Of a DNA stretch of 64,000 bases, positions 26,619 through 36,596 are shown in pieces. A program made the position numbers and the translations under genes. The stretch's first letter is position 1. Each line of letters starts with the position of its first letter. This stretch comes from Natronolimnobius sp. AArcel1 (GTDB lineage: Archaea > Halobacteriota > Halobacteria > Halobacteriales > Natrialbaceae), in assembly GCF_011043775.1 (NCBI RefSeq), contig NZ_JAAKXY010000006.1, forward strand, positions 186,001 through 250,000, given 5' to 3'. The notes below the pieces were generated by a model. It was not told where the DNA came from, ran no database searches, and was given only the letters and a program-made list of their open reading frames with translations.

Positions 26619-26972
26619 TCAGTACGTAATGACTTCGTAGCCGTCAGCAACGAGCGAGCGGATGCTCGGATGGCCTTCGTACTCGTCGAGTTGGTCAGCC
26701 GAACTGGCTTCGATTTCGTCGGCAACGTCGTAGGCGTTCGCACAGTAGTGACACGCCGACATAAGGTCGGTCAGCCCGGCGTAGAGGTCGTGATAGTCGT
26801 GGTTGTCGTCTTTGAGTTCGGGAACCCATTGCGTTCCCGCTCCATCAAAGATAATTTCGACGTCGTCACCTGCCTCGTCGAACTCCTGGGCGGTCTGGAG
26901 TGCGTTGACGACGCGGCCGAGTTCAGCGGGCGAGTCAGTACCGGCGAGTACGACGATAGCTGCGTCTGGCAT
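26619..26972 (-). CDS. DsrE-family protein
   Basis: A 117-residue protein: MPDAAIVVLAGTDSPAELGR, then FDEAGDDVEIIFDGAGTQWV and SACHYCANAYDVADEI. This is the DsrE/DsrF-like fold; the C-H-Y-C pair is in the place of the active cysteine of sulfur-transfer members. It may carry or sense persulfide sulfur, but many haloarchaeal paralogues are uncharacterised. Divergent from hutH with 116 nt between starts. Confidence 0.88.
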   Translation of the reverse strand: MPDAAIVVLAGTDSPAELGRVVNALQTAQEFDEAGDDVEIIFDGAGTQWVPELKDDNHDYHDLYAGLTDLMSACHYCANAYDVADEIEASSADQLDEYEGHPSIRSLVADGYEVITY

Positions 26973-27088
26973 ACACCCTCCAGTTACGACGCCATCCTTC
27001 TCACCCTTGTGCGCTCGTGTGCCTGTCGCGCCAGACCGACTCGCTCGAGCACCGCTGCTCAGCAGCGAGCCGACCGGGGTGGCCGCCG

Positions 27089-28690
27089 ATGACTGTCGTT
27101 CTCGACGGCGAAACGCTCACACCGGCAGACGTTGCGGCGGTCGCGCGAGATGACGAACGCGTCGAAATCGCCGACGCAGCCCGCGACCGCGTTCACACGT
27201 CCCGCGAGCGTGTCGAGGACGTTATCCAGAGTGGCGAAGCCGTCTATGGAATCAACACCGGCTTTGGCGAACTGGTCGACGAGCGGATTCCGCCCGAAAA
27301 GCGCGAGCAACTGCAGGTCAACCTGCTTCGGAGTCACGCGGCTGGTGCGGGGCGAGAACTTACGCGTGAGGAGGTCCGCGCGATGCTCGTCGCCCGAATC
27401 AATGCGCTCGTGAAGGGCTACTCCGGCGTCCGCGAACGGGTTGTAAACCATCTCGTGACCCTGTGTAACGAGGGCGTCCAGCCGGTTGTCTACTCTCGCG
27501 GGAGTCTTGGTGCGAGCGGCGATCTCGCCCCGCTTGCACACCTCTCGCTGGTGCTTATCGGCGAGGGTGAAGCCGACATCGACGCGACCGAGTCGACGGA
27601 CTCCCCACGCCGCGTTTCCGGTCAAAGCGCCCTCGAGGAGATTGGCCTCGAGGCGCTCTCGCTCGAGCCAAAAGAAGGACTGGCGCTGATCAACGGGACG
27701 CAGTTGACGACGGGACTGGCAGCGCTTGCGGTGGTCGACGGCGAGCGTCTCGTCACTGCGGCTGACGCAGCGGGGGCACTGACGACGGAAACGACGCTCG
27801 GGACGACTGCCACATCCGAGTCAGCGATTCATGACGTTCGCCCACACGCGGGCCAGCAAGCGAGTGCGGCAAACGTCCGTGCGTTCACTGCAGGGAGCGA
27901 CGTTGTCGAGGCTCACCGCAACTGTGATCGCGTGCAAGATGCCTACTCGCTGCGCTGTTTCCCGCAGGTTCACGGCGCGGTCCGAGACGCAATTGCACAC
28001 CTGCGAGACGCTGTGGAAGTCGAACTCAACAGCGCAACCGATAATCCGCTCGTCTTTGCCGCTGACCGTGTCGATGACCGGGCATCGGGCACCGACCGCG
28101 CCGCCGTGCTCTCAGGCGGGAACTTCCACGGCACGCCGCTTGCCCTTCGCCTCGAGTATGTGCGACTCGCGCTTGCGGATCTGGCGGCGATCACGGAACG
28201 GCGCATCGACCGCCTTCTGAATCCGAATCTGCAGGAGTCACACCTTCCGCCGTTTCTTGCGACCGACAGCGGCGTCGAGTCGGGGTATATGATCGCCCAG
28301 TACACCGCCGCAGCGCTCTGTACTGAAATTCGATCACTTGGCCCGGCATCGACGGATAATACACCCGTCAGCGGCGGGCAGGAAGATCACGTTAGCATGA
28401 GTGCGCACTCGGCGCTGTACGTTCGGCGTGCCCTCGAGTCAGCACGCTGGGTCGTCGCCGCTGAACTCGTCTGTGGAACCGAGGCAGCCGACTATCTCGA
28501 CGAGGCGTTCGATACCGACGAGTCGCTCTCACTCGGCACTGGCACGGCTGCCGCCCGCGATCTGGTCCGGGAGGTCGTCCCGCCACTTGCGGCGACCGGC
28601 GACCGGCCAGTGCGTCCCGATATTGAAGCCGTCGCTGCGTTGCTTGAGGACGGGCTTGTGACTGGGGCACTCGAGCAAGACACTGCGTGA
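27089..28690 (+). CDS. hutH: Histidine ammonia-lyase
   Basis: A 533-residue protein; the ATG at 27089 gives the family N terminus MTVVLDGETLTPADVAAVAR. YGINTGFGEL, the ASG triad at residues 142-144 (GSLGASGDLAPLAHLSL) that cyclises to the MIO electrophile, LALINGTQLTTGL, QDAYSLRCFPQVHGA and ATDNPLVF are all intact. It deaminates histidine to urocanate. In many haloarchaea hutH is grouped with hutU, hutI and hutG; none is adjacent here. It is followed head-on by the Bat-type regulator. Confidence 0.95.
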   Translation: MTVVLDGETLTPADVAAVARDDERVEIADAARDRVHTSRERVEDVIQSGEAVYGINTGFGELVDERIPPEKREQLQVNLLRSHAAGAGRELTREEVRAMLVARINALVKGYSGVRERVVNHLVTLCNEGVQPVVYSRGSLGASGDLAPLAHLSLVLIGEGEADIDATESTDSPRRVSGQSALEEIGLEALSLEPKEGLALINGTQLTTGLAALAVVDGERLVTAADAAGALTTETTLGTTATSESAIHDVRPHAGQQASAANVRAFTAGSDVVEAHRNCDRVQDAYSLRCFPQVHGAVRDAIAHLRDAVEVELNSATDNPLVFAADRVDDRASGTDRAAVLSGGNFHGTPLALRLEYVRLALADLAAITERRIDRLLNPNLQESHLPPFLATDSGVESGYMIAQYTAAALCTEIRSLGPASTDNTPVSGGQEDHVSMSAHSALYVRRALESARWVVAAELVCGTEAADYLDEAFDTDESLSLGTGTAAARDLVREVVPPLAATGDRPVRPDIEAVAALLEDGLVTGALEQDTA

Positions 28691-28740
28691 GCGCCAGGGT
28701 GCACGGACAGGAACTGCGACGGGGACTCTCGAGGATGCTG

Positions 28741-30885
28741 TCACTCAGTTGTGCCGCCGCCCTCTTCGAAGAATTCGCTGAGAATCGATTTGAGGCCTTT
28801 TCGGAGGTGCTGGTGCATCGTCGGCGGTGAGACGTCCATCGCCTCGGCGATTTCCTCGCCCGTACTCTCGCGGGGCCAATCGAAGAAGCCGCCGTAGTAT
28901 GCCAGTCGCAACGTCGTCAACTGCCGATCGGTGAGTTCATCGAGGATTCGATTTCGCCGTTCGGCGGCGGTTCGGACGGGGCGGTCGACCTCTCGGCGGG
29001 CGACGAGTTCCGTGTTTTCGTAGATCATCGCCAGTGCGTCGGCGACTTCCCGGACATCTGCACTCTGTGGCACGTCGACGAGGCAGGTTCCGACGCTGTC
29101 TTCGACCGTGATGTCGCGGATCGTTGCCCCGTGATTCGTGAGCATCCTCACGCCTGATTCAGCAAGGCGCATCTCGATCGTACACCGCTGGATGCCGTCA
29201 TGAATCAGCCGACACTCCTCGATCGAGTCGTGGTTGCGAGCCTCCTCGAGAGCGGTTTCTCCTTCGAGACCCTCGACGGTGACGTACTGGAATGTTCGCC
29301 CGTTCGCGGTTGCGCCAGCCCACTCGAGTGAGCACGTACAGTCGTACTCTCTGGAGAGGTCGAACGAGAACGAGTCGCCACCGTCGATTCGGAACTCGAG
29401 TTCGACGACAGTGTCGGCAAGCAGCAACTGCCGATTCTTGACGGCCATAATGGTGAAGCCGATGGTTTCGCCGAGTAGCTCGAACTCGGCTCTTTCACCC
29501 GGCGTAAACGCGTCTTTCCGACTTGCGAGGACCGTGAGTACGCCGTAGGTAACGTCCTCGTAGGTGATCGGGACGGCAATTGCAGCCCGGACGTCGTTTT
29601 CGCGGGCGGCCGTCTGGAGGGGGGAGGGCAACGAGTCAGACTCAAGGATTCGATTCGTTATCTGTACGTCGCCCGTTCGTGCGGCACGTTCAACTGGGCG
29701 CTCGTGATCGACCTCGAGTTCGCGTACGCAGTCGAGATACATCTCAGCGTCGCCGGCTTCGATACGGTGGGTGAGCGTGTCGTTTCCAGTCCGCTCGACG
29801 ATCCAGGCGCCACAGTAGAGCTCAGAGTCGACAAGCTGTTCGCAGACCTCCTGTTCGATCGTCTCTCGTGCTGGTGCTTCGACGAGGGTCTCGATGATCT
29901 GGTGGATAATCGCGTTGATTCGATTGAGCGTCTCGAGTTCGGATTGGCGCGACCGGAGTTGTCGCTCGCGTTGAGCGCGTTCGGTAATGTCTCGAGCCAG
30001 CCAGACGACTGCGCGGTGGCCATTGATGTGCTCATCCGTTGGGACAACTCGTGCTTCGAATCGCTGGCTGCCGTCGGTTGTCTCTCCTTTGTACTCGACA
30101 GTCTGAATCTCGTCTGTCTGAATCGCCTCGTCGATACAACGCTGTAGCTCCGTGGCAGTCGAATCGGGAAACACCTCGGTGAGGTGGGCCCCGATCATCT
30201 CCGCTGAGTCCATCGAGTACAACTCGGCGGACTCGGGTCGGAGTTGGGCCTCGAGATAGGTCCCGTTCTCGCTGATGACGAACGCTTCGTCCGGGAGTTC
30301 GTCGGCTAGAATCCGATGGTAGTCACGGTCGACTTCACCCGCTTCATCTTCGGTTGTGTCCGTCGCCGTCGAGACGGTCTCCAGAATTCGGTCGACTGCC
30401 TCGTCGCTCGTCGCCGGAACGTATTCATCAGCGTTCGTGCGGAGAGCAACGGTCGCTAGCCGTTCACTTCCGGTTGGCGGCGCAACGACAGTCGGGATCG
30501 ATGCTGGTGCGGTTTCGACCGCTCTGAGGAGCGTCCGAAGTCGTTCCGGCGTCGTGAGTTCGAGGATGATCGCTGCTGGCGAGTGGTCGACGGGCGTGGT
30601 GTCATCATCGGCGACGAACAATCGCTTCGGATCGTCGTCCTCGAGTGTCGCTTTCGGTTGTAGGTCAGTACGACTCGTCGTGTTTTTGTCGCCGTTGGTC
30701 GAGGTGTCCTGATCGGTCACACGCTGTAGCCGGCCGGAATCAGTGTCATCGAACGCCAGTTCCGTGACTGGGATCAAGTGCACCGCTCGATCAGTCTCAC
30801 GCTCGAGTGGAGTGTGGAGACGACTCTCACTGTCGCGCGACCTCGTCACGAGTACGATCGGTCCGCTGGTTAGTTTTGTTGTCAT
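28741..30885 (-). CDS. Bat-type regulator with PAS, GAF and HTH_10 domains
   Basis: A 714-residue protein. Order: a receiver-like N terminus without a clear phospho-acceptor (~1-170), a PAS domain (~190-305; ILADELPDEAFVISENGTYL, VVWLARDITERAQRERQLRS), a GAF domain (~330-490; YCGAWIVERTG, RAAIAVPITYEDVTYGVLTV), the haloarchaeal Bat sensor region (~495-640) and HTH_10 at the end (LTDRQLTTLRLAYYGGFFDW, GEEIAEAMDVSPPTMHQHLR). The start is the ATG at 30885, not an upstream GTG/TTG. A TATA-like CTTTTTATT is ~70-80 nt upstream. It likely senses a small ligand or redox state and activates target genes; targets unknown, though hutH is the convergent neighbour. Confidence 0.9.
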   Translation of the reverse strand: MTTKLTSGPIVLVTRSRDSESRLHTPLERETDRAVHLIPVTELAFDDTDSGRLQRVTDQDTSTNGDKNTTSRTDLQPKATLEDDDPKRLFVADDDTTPVDHSPAAIILELTTPERLRTLLRAVETAPASIPTVVAPPTGSERLATVALRTNADEYVPATSDEAVDRILETVSTATDTTEDEAGEVDRDYHRILADELPDEAFVISENGTYLEAQLRPESAELYSMDSAEMIGAHLTEVFPDSTATELQRCIDEAIQTDEIQTVEYKGETTDGSQRFEARVVPTDEHINGHRAVVWLARDITERAQRERQLRSRQSELETLNRINAIIHQIIETLVEAPARETIEQEVCEQLVDSELYCGAWIVERTGNDTLTHRIEAGDAEMYLDCVRELEVDHERPVERAARTGDVQITNRILESDSLPSPLQTAARENDVRAAIAVPITYEDVTYGVLTVLASRKDAFTPGERAEFELLGETIGFTIMAVKNRQLLLADTVVELEFRIDGGDSFSFDLSREYDCTCSLEWAGATANGRTFQYVTVEGLEGETALEEARNHDSIEECRLIHDGIQRCTIEMRLAESGVRMLTNHGATIRDITVEDSVGTCLVDVPQSADVREVADALAMIYENTELVARREVDRPVRTAAERRNRILDELTDRQLTTLRLAYYGGFFDWPRESTGEEIAEAMDVSPPTMHQHLRKGLKSILSEFFEEGGGTTE

Positions 30886-31062
30886 ACCCACCGAGTAGTT
30901 CCCACCCACACGTGTCCGCGATGCCACTCCCCTTTCTACCCGAAACGGGCGATTGGAATAAAAAGATGGTGGTTCAATTGATCACTGGGGAAACTGTCTC
31001 TTCCGAGACAGTCTGCCAGTTGAGTACTATCGTTCCGTGAGACTGTTTGTGAGGAACTACTC

Positions 31063-31314
31063 TTACAGTTCGTTCTGGTCTTTCAGGTCCTCGATGATGT
31101 CGTCGACGAGCGGTTCGGGGTCGTCGTACGGGAACTCCCCGCCGGACGTCTTCGTGTTCAGTTCCATCGCCGTCATCGAGAAGTCACCGGCTTCAAACGT
31201 CGTTCCGGGACCATCCGGTAGGGCCGGGACGAGATCCATCGGACTCGAGATCGGGTAGTTAGCGCCTTCGAAGGCGTCGATCATCTGCTCGCGGAGGTCA
31301 TCTTCAGCAGCCAT
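31063..31314 (-). CDS. MTH865-like family small acidic protein
   Basis: An 83-residue protein: EDDLREQMIDAFEGANYPIS, MDLVPALPDGPGTTFEAGDF, SMTAMELNTK, FPYDDPEPLVDDIIEDLKD. The layout (helical N terminus, a 'P-x-G-x-x-T-x-x-x-G' turn, a C-terminal paired helix) matches the MTH865 family of EF-hand-like small archaeal proteins. An AT-only run upstream (31330-31348) holds the TATA box. Function unknown. Confidence 0.75.
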   Translation of the reverse strand: MAAEDDLREQMIDAFEGANYPISSPMDLVPALPDGPGTTFEAGDFSMTAMELNTKTSGGEFPYDDPEPLVDDIIEDLKDQNEL

Positions 31315-31495
31315 TGTGCTTCACCATTACACACGATAAATAATAAATTTGTGGGTAGTTGGTGTTCTGTCTGGTCGTGGGGCTACTCGAGGGTTCCGTT
31401 GGTTCAGCATAACTGGCAGTGTCACTGCCGTTTCGCGCCGACATGTCAGGTAGTGGTCGAAACAGTAATTAATCATCGGTGTGGACTGTCTGGAC

Positions 31496-31888
31496 ATGGC
31501 CAAAGATACCGTCAGGTACCCCGACGCAGTCGTCGAGGAAATCGACGCACTCGTCGACGACGGTATGTTCGAGAGCAAATCCGAGTTCTATCGGTTCTCC
31601 GCGGAGTACGTGTTGACGCTCATCAACGCCGAACATGAGGTCGAGACGTTCAACTTCGACGAGATCAAATCCGAACTCGACATCTCTCGAGCGGACCACG
31701 CGAAAGCACTCGGCACCGACGGCGGCACCTTCTTCCTCGATGCCGTCATCACCGTCCGAAAGCACGGGCTTCGCGGCGACTATGAGGCTGCCGAGCGCTA
31801 CATCGATACGCACTACGAATCTACCGATCAGGAGTGTATTATTCTCGAGGAGTTGCTCGGTACCTACCGCAGCGGACCGTCGACGTAA
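31496..31888 (+). CDS. Ribbon-helix-helix (CopG-like) regulator with C-terminal effector region
   Basis: A 130-residue protein. MAKDTVRYPDAVVEEIDALV, then FESKSEFYRFSAEYVLTLI is a standard RHH N-terminal DNA-binding module (~1-45). The remaining ~85 residues, with DAVITVRKHGLRGDYEAAER, are helical and acidic. The N-terminal module resembles that of the haloarchaeal CdrS/CdrL cell-division regulators, but the likeness is general to the fold. AGTAATTAATC about 25-30 nt upstream is a good TATA box. Start at 31496 preferred to 31481 on this spacing. Confidence 0.82.
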   Translation: MAKDTVRYPDAVVEEIDALVDDGMFESKSEFYRFSAEYVLTLINAEHEVETFNFDEIKSELDISRADHAKALGTDGGTFFLDAVITVRKHGLRGDYEAAERYIDTHYESTDQECIILEELLGTYRSGPST

Positions 31889-32017
31889 GAACACGTTCCG
31901 TTTGCTGTCGTTTCCAATCGTGGGTTCTGAGCTGTCATACCACACTGTCCCGATGTACTGATTGCCACATCGGGGGGTCCCAGTTGCATCGACACTGACG
32001 GACCCAGTCCGCATCGG

Positions 32018-34864
32018 TCACCGCGTTGCCCGCCGACCGAAGACGAACACCAAGATTGCGAGTAAGATCACGCCCGAAGCGGTTTCTGCGACTGCGAGTA
32101 CCTGTCCACCGCGGGTTGTCGGTCTGAAATCCCCGTATCCCAGCGTCGTAAACGTGAGCGCGCTGAAGTAGAGGCCGTCGAACAGCGAGATGGGATCACC
32201 GCTGTCTCCAACCCGCTCGATGAGGTCGAACACCCAGTACGCCAGTCCACAGAGGACAACCGTGAGCGTCCCCGTTCCAAGCACGCGCCACGGGCTTTCG
32301 CCGTATCTGGCGACGACACTCGGTACGATTGACCGACAGACCATTTGCCAGTCGGCCTCCCGTCGATACTGCCGCAACTGAATATCTTTCCGCCCGAGAA
32401 AACACTGACTTGCCAGCCGTGAGAGGCTGTTCTCACGGGCCAGCGACTCGAGAGTTCCGTACGTCTCGGCGGCTTTTTCCACGGCGTCTCCCTCGTTCGG
32501 CGCTCCACCGTCTGCAGTGACGGTCTCACCCATCTGGGGATACCGAGGGTCGTACACACAGTACGGTAGCATTCCACCGCGAGCCACCGTCTTGATGCGC
32601 TGAAGGAAACTCCCCTGGAGCGCCGACTCGGCGGGAGAATAGAGGTGTTGGAGTCGCCCGTCTGTCGTTGTTTCCGGCCAGAACCGCGTTTTGCGATTGA
32701 TTCGTGCATCGCCGAGCAACGCGCCGTACAGGGCGGCACCGACGAGGTCTGCATCCAGCAAATAGGCCCTGCTAAGCCGTGCACCTTCGAACGAAGCCCC
32801 GGTGAGGATCGCTCCTGACAGATTGGCTCCTGACAGATCCGCTCGGTTGAAGGTCGCTCGAGACACGTCGCCGTCGCCCGTAAAATCGGCCCCGGCGAAG
32901 TTCACATTTGAGAGATCGGCCCGATCGAACGTTGCGTTCGCGGGGAACCTGGCGTCGCTAAAGTCTACACCGGCCAGAAACGTCACGTCGCGACAGTCGA
33001 GTCGGTCGCCGAAGACCGGCGTTCGGTCGCGAGTGCGTCCGGTCGTCTCTGTCGACTGGCCGTCGGCCGGCGTCTCCAGAAACGTCGGCTCATGACGGAA
33101 GGTCGCCCCGCTGAAGTCGAACCGACCTCGTGTCCAGTCATCCGCGGTAAGTGCGAACGTAGATTCCATCTGCCCGCCGGCAAACGAGAGGTCCGTGGTC
33201 GAATCGAATTGCTGCTCGCGAAACGACGTTTCGGAGCGAAAGATGACGTTGGCGAACGAGATCTGGCCGTTCCAGTCCATCTCGTCGAACTGCGCGCGCC
33301 CGGTTCCCGCGGTGGTGAACCTCGAGTCAGCGAACGTCAGCGTTCCCTCGTCCTCGATGAGGTCTGCGTCGACGAACAAAATACTCCCATCGCCGTCAGT
33401 TTCGAACCGTGACTTGGCGAACGTCACCGTTCCGCCGTCAGCGCGAAATTCCACGCCGGCAAACGAGATGCTCTGGGCTCCGGTCGTCATGAACGTCGCC
33501 TCCTCGAACGAGGTCCGTCCGCCGGATGCGGTAATGTCTGCATCGTCGAAGAACAGCCGATTCGATGCCTCAAACGTCGTTTCATCGAACGAGATCCCCG
33601 TGTCGTCCGACGCGGAGAACGTTGCGTCTCGAAACGAGATGTTACTGCCGGCGAGGAACGCCGCGTCGTCGAACGACACAGTACCCGGTCCGCTGGGTTC
33701 GAACGTCGCATCGTAGAACGAAATGTTGGCGTCGCCTTCGGTGTGAAACCGTGCCTCGTCGAATCGAATGTCTCCGTCGCCGCGGGCCGAAAACGCCGTG
33801 CGGACGAAGCAAACGGTCCCACGTCCCGCGGTCGTAAACGACGCCTCGTCGAACGAGAGATTGCCTGACCCCTCGGTGCGGAACGTCGCATCATCGAACG
33901 CAACGCTACCGTCGTCATCGCCCGCGGCGACGAACGCCGTGTCGTGGAACGAAACCATCCCGCTCGAGGCGGGTGCGAACGTCGCATCGGCGAACGAGAC
34001 GGGTCCTGCCGTCGCACGGAACGTCAGCCCGTGAACGAACACGTTACCTGCGTCAGCGGTCCTGAACGCTGTTTCCTCGAAGGAAATCCCCGCTTCTCCC
34101 TTGGCTAGGAAATCGGTGTCGTAAAACCAGATGTGACCCGCACCGGTTGCGTTGATCATCGCGCCGTCGAAGGAGACGCCCGAGGATGCGGTGACCGACG
34201 CGTTCCGAACTGATACTGTGCCGCCCGCCGCGGTCGTGAACACAGCATTGTCGAACCGAACGTCGCCGTTGCTCTCGGTGAGAAAACGCGCGCCATCGAA
34301 GACGATGTCGCCGTCACCGTCGGTCCTGAACGTCGCCTCCTCGAACGAAATGTCGCCGCCCGCAGCGGCGAACGTCGCACCAGCGAACGAAACCGGTTGC
34401 TCACCGGTCGTCCGTATCGTTGCCCCTTTGAACGAGACGTCGTCCTCGTCGCCTCGAAAGACGGCGTGATCGAACCGCAGATCCCGAGTCCCGTCCGCGA
34501 CGATTTCGAGGTCGTCGGCCTCGAGCGAGGCGAACGTCGCGCCGACAAACTGGCCGCGGTGTTCCTGCCGGTCGTCCTGTGGGGCATCCCCGACCGCGTC
34601 GATTGCGCCCAGCAGCGCGGCTCGCTCGTCTACGTCGTCGGGGCGCTCGTCGGGTGGCGTATGAAAGATGCAGCGATGCTCGTCGTCGCTGCTCGAGTCG
34701 TCGACATCCGCGAGCGGCGGGTGAGGGCAGACCCAGACTGTCGTGTCAAGTCCACCGCGGTCCGGCTCTCTGTCGAGCATCCACTGCTCCTGGGTTTTCC
34801 CGTGCCACGTTTCCGGCTCACGTTTGCGAGCCACGTATCCACAGACGGTTTCGCTGTCGCACAC
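32018..34864 (-). CDS. Giant repeat-solenoid protein fused to a two-TM potassium channel pore
   Basis: A 948-residue protein. The GTG at 34864 is chosen because the N terminus then starts with a Cys/His cluster (CDSETVCGYV...VWVCPHPP...HRCIFH), usual in haloarchaeal pentapeptide proteins. Residues ~128-545 are about 26 copies of a 15-residue unit of the form (I/V)SF(D/E)(D/E)ATFxxxGxG. Residues ~640-730 are classical pentapeptide repeats (NRADLSGANLSGAILTGASF). After a ~110-residue cytoplasmic region come TM1 (LGTGTLTVVLCGLAYWVFDL), pore helix and filter SALTFTTLGYGDFRP (K+-type TxGYGD) and TM2. Expected to be a tetrameric cation channel with four large beta-solenoid arms. No neighbouring partner is evident. 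Confidence 0.9.
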   Translation of the reverse strand: MCDSETVCGYVARKREPETWHGKTQEQWMLDREPDRGGLDTTVWVCPHPPLADVDDSSSDDEHRCIFHTPPDERPDDVDERAALLGAIDAVGDAPQDDRQEHRGQFVGATFASLEADDLEIVADGTRDLRFDHAVFRGDEDDVSFKGATIRTTGEQPVSFAGATFAAAGGDISFEEATFRTDGDGDIVFDGARFLTESNGDVRFDNAVFTTAAGGTVSVRNASVTASSGVSFDGAMINATGAGHIWFYDTDFLAKGEAGISFEETAFRTADAGNVFVHGLTFRATAGPVSFADATFAPASSGMVSFHDTAFVAAGDDDGSVAFDDATFRTEGSGNLSFDEASFTTAGRGTVCFVRTAFSARGDGDIRFDEARFHTEGDANISFYDATFEPSGPGTVSFDDAAFLAGSNISFRDATFSASDDTGISFDETTFEASNRLFFDDADITASGGRTSFEEATFMTTGAQSISFAGVEFRADGGTVTFAKSRFETDGDGSILFVDADLIEDEGTLTFADSRFTTAGTGRAQFDEMDWNGQISFANVIFRSETSFREQQFDSTTDLSFAGGQMESTFALTADDWTRGRFDFSGATFRHEPTFLETPADGQSTETTGRTRDRTPVFGDRLDCRDVTFLAGVDFSDARFPANATFDRADLSNVNFAGADFTGDGDVSRATFNRADLSGANLSGAILTGASFEGARLSRAYLLDADLVGAALYGALLGDARINRKTRFWPETTTDGRLQHLYSPAESALQGSFLQRIKTVARGGMLPYCVYDPRYPQMGETVTADGGAPNEGDAVEKAAETYGTLESLARENSLSRLASQCFLGRKDIQLRQYRREADWQMVCRSIVPSVVARYGESPWRVLGTGTLTVVLCGLAYWVFDLIERVGDSGDPISLFDGLYFSALTFTTLGYGDFRPTTRGGQVLAVAETASGVILLAILVFVFGRRATR

Positions 34865-34926
34865 GACCGATCGGTACGCAGAACCGCCGCATAACGCTTA
34901 TCGCCGATCAACCGTTGATGGATCGG

Positions 34927-36534
34927 CTATGGATCGAAATCGGGTCCTAACCCCAGTCTTTCGAGATCGACGTGCTCGCGGACGAGCGCTGCTGCACGGT
35001 CGGCAGGTGTTTCTCTCGACTCCGTGCCAGTTGAGTCACATCCGTCAGTTCCACCCGGCGGCCACTCGACGCCCGCCGACGCCGCGACGGACTCGAGAAA
35101 CGCCGTTCGAATCGGTGCGTTGTCGAACAGGCCATGCAAGTAGGTGCCACACACCTGTCCACAGGCCGCGCTTTCATCCTCGAGCGGGCTCGAAACGTCC
35201 CCAAGTGCCCGTGTTCGGCCGGCGTGAATCTCATAGCCTGTAACCATCTCGCCATCCGCGGCCGCGAGCAACGGGCTTGCGTCACCGTCGACCGAGACGG
35301 CGGTTCGCTCGAGACATTTGCTGTCCTCAAAGCGGGTTTCGACCGGGAGCAGTCCCAGTCCGGTGACTGTGTTGGCGTCATCGGTGCCCTCGAGTGCGGC
35401 GTTCGTGAGCCGCTCGCCCAGCAACTGGTAGCCACCACAGAGGCCGATGATTGGCCCCTCAAACGCCGAGATTGCGTCACCGACCGGCGACCCGCGGAGT
35501 GCGCGCAGGTCATCAACCGTGTTCTTCGTCCCCGGAACGACGACCGCATCGGCCCCAACGGCCTCGAGCGGATCATCGCTTCGAGTGTGCTCGCGCTCGA
35601 GCGGGACGAATACGACCGAGACACCCGGTTCACTCGCCAGCGCCTCGAGATCAGTCGCGTTCGAGAGTCGCGGGAGTCTCGGAACGGCGATTCGAACGCG
35701 CTGGTTGGCCGGGACCCCATCATCGTCACCGAGCGAACCACGCTCGTCCGTCGCAGGAAGCGAGACGCTGTCTTCTTCGGGGAGTCCGGGGTCGTCATAC
35801 GGTATGATACCCAGTATTGGAACGCCAGTTCGCGATTCGATCTCCGCGATGCCGTCCTCGAGCAGCGACGGATCGCCGCGGAACTTGGTGATGACTGCGC
35901 CAACGACCTGCTCGCGCAACTCTGTTGGCATCAACTCGAGGGTACCGTAGAGGCTGGCGAAGGCACCGCCGCGTTCGATATCGACCAGTACGAGAATATC
36001 GGCGTCGGCGAAACGAGCCGTCTCAACGTTCGCCAAGTCGCGGTCATGGAGATTGATTTCGGCGATGCTGCCCGCACCCTCAGCAATGATAACATCGTTG
36101 TCGGCTGCCAGTCGCTCGTAGGATTCGACCGCGCGCTCGCGTGCGAACTCCCAATGGTTGTCGTAGTAGTGAGATGCTGGAACGTGCTCGCGGGCCTCGC
36201 CCTGAATAACGAGTTGGCTTTCGCCATCGCCGCGCGGCTTCAATAGAACGGGATTACAGTCCGTCGTCGCCGTCGTTCGCGCTGCTCGAGCCTGGACGAA
36301 CTGCGAAACGCCGATTTCGCCCCACTGGGCACTCGAGTCGGCAGTCTCAGTCTCCAGCCCGTCGCTCGAGGGCGGGGACGGACTGGGAACGACTCGAGCG
36401 TTGTTACTCATGTTCTGTGCTTTGAAGGGTGCGACCGCTTTGTCCTGATCTGCAAGGAGGCGACAGAGACCGGCCGCGACGGTCGATTTGCCAACGTGGC
36501 TTGCAGTGCCAGCAACCAGCAGGGTGCGTGTCAT
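34927..36534 (-). CDS. cobQ: Cobyric acid synthase
   Basis: A 535-residue protein starting [20 protein letters not shown] with a P-loop-like [48 protein letters not shown] and [21 protein letters not shown] mark the synthetase half. [22 protein letters not shown] (glutaminase Cys) and [12 protein letters not shown] mark the GATase half. It amidates side chains b, d, e and g of adenosylcobyrinic a,c-diamide in B12 synthesis. The 6-codon upstream extension is rejected. Same strand as cobO further downstream of the ABC genes. Confidence 0.95.
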   Translation of the reverse strand: MTRTLLVAGTASHVGKSTVAAGLCRLLADQDKAVAPFKAQNMSNNARVVPSPSPPSSDGLETETADSSAQWGEIGVSQFVQARAARTTATTDCNPVLLKPRGDGESQLVIQGEAREHVPASHYYDNHWEFARERAVESYERLAADNDVIIAEGAGSIAEINLHDRDLANVETARFADADILVLVDIERGGAFASLYGTLELMPTELREQVVGAVITKFRGDPSLLEDGIAEIESRTGVPILGIIPYDDPGLPEEDSVSLPATDERGSLGDDDGVPANQRVRIAVPRLPRLSNATDLEALASEPGVSVVFVPLEREHTRSDDPLEAVGADAVVVPGTKNTVDDLRALRGSPVGDAISAFEGPIIGLCGGYQLLGERLTNAALEGTDDANTVTGLGLLPVETRFEDSKCLERTAVSVDGDASPLLAAADGEMVTGYEIHAGRTRALGDVSSPLEDESAACGQVCGTYLHGLFDNAPIRTAFLESVAASAGVEWPPGGTDGCDSTGTESRETPADRAAALVREHVDLERLGLGPDFDP

Positions 36535-36596
36535 CCGCGTACCAGACGCCACGCGGAGAGGGTGTATCGGCGTATCGGTTTCAGCCGTCGGTGACG

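Noticed and set aside
26553-27092. Plus-strand 179-codon open frame
   Set aside because: Antisense to the DsrE-family gene and crossing the divergent promoter region.
35134-36246. Plus-strand 370-codon open frame
   Set aside because: Lies wholly within cobQ on the other strand; the cobQ reading has full family motifs.
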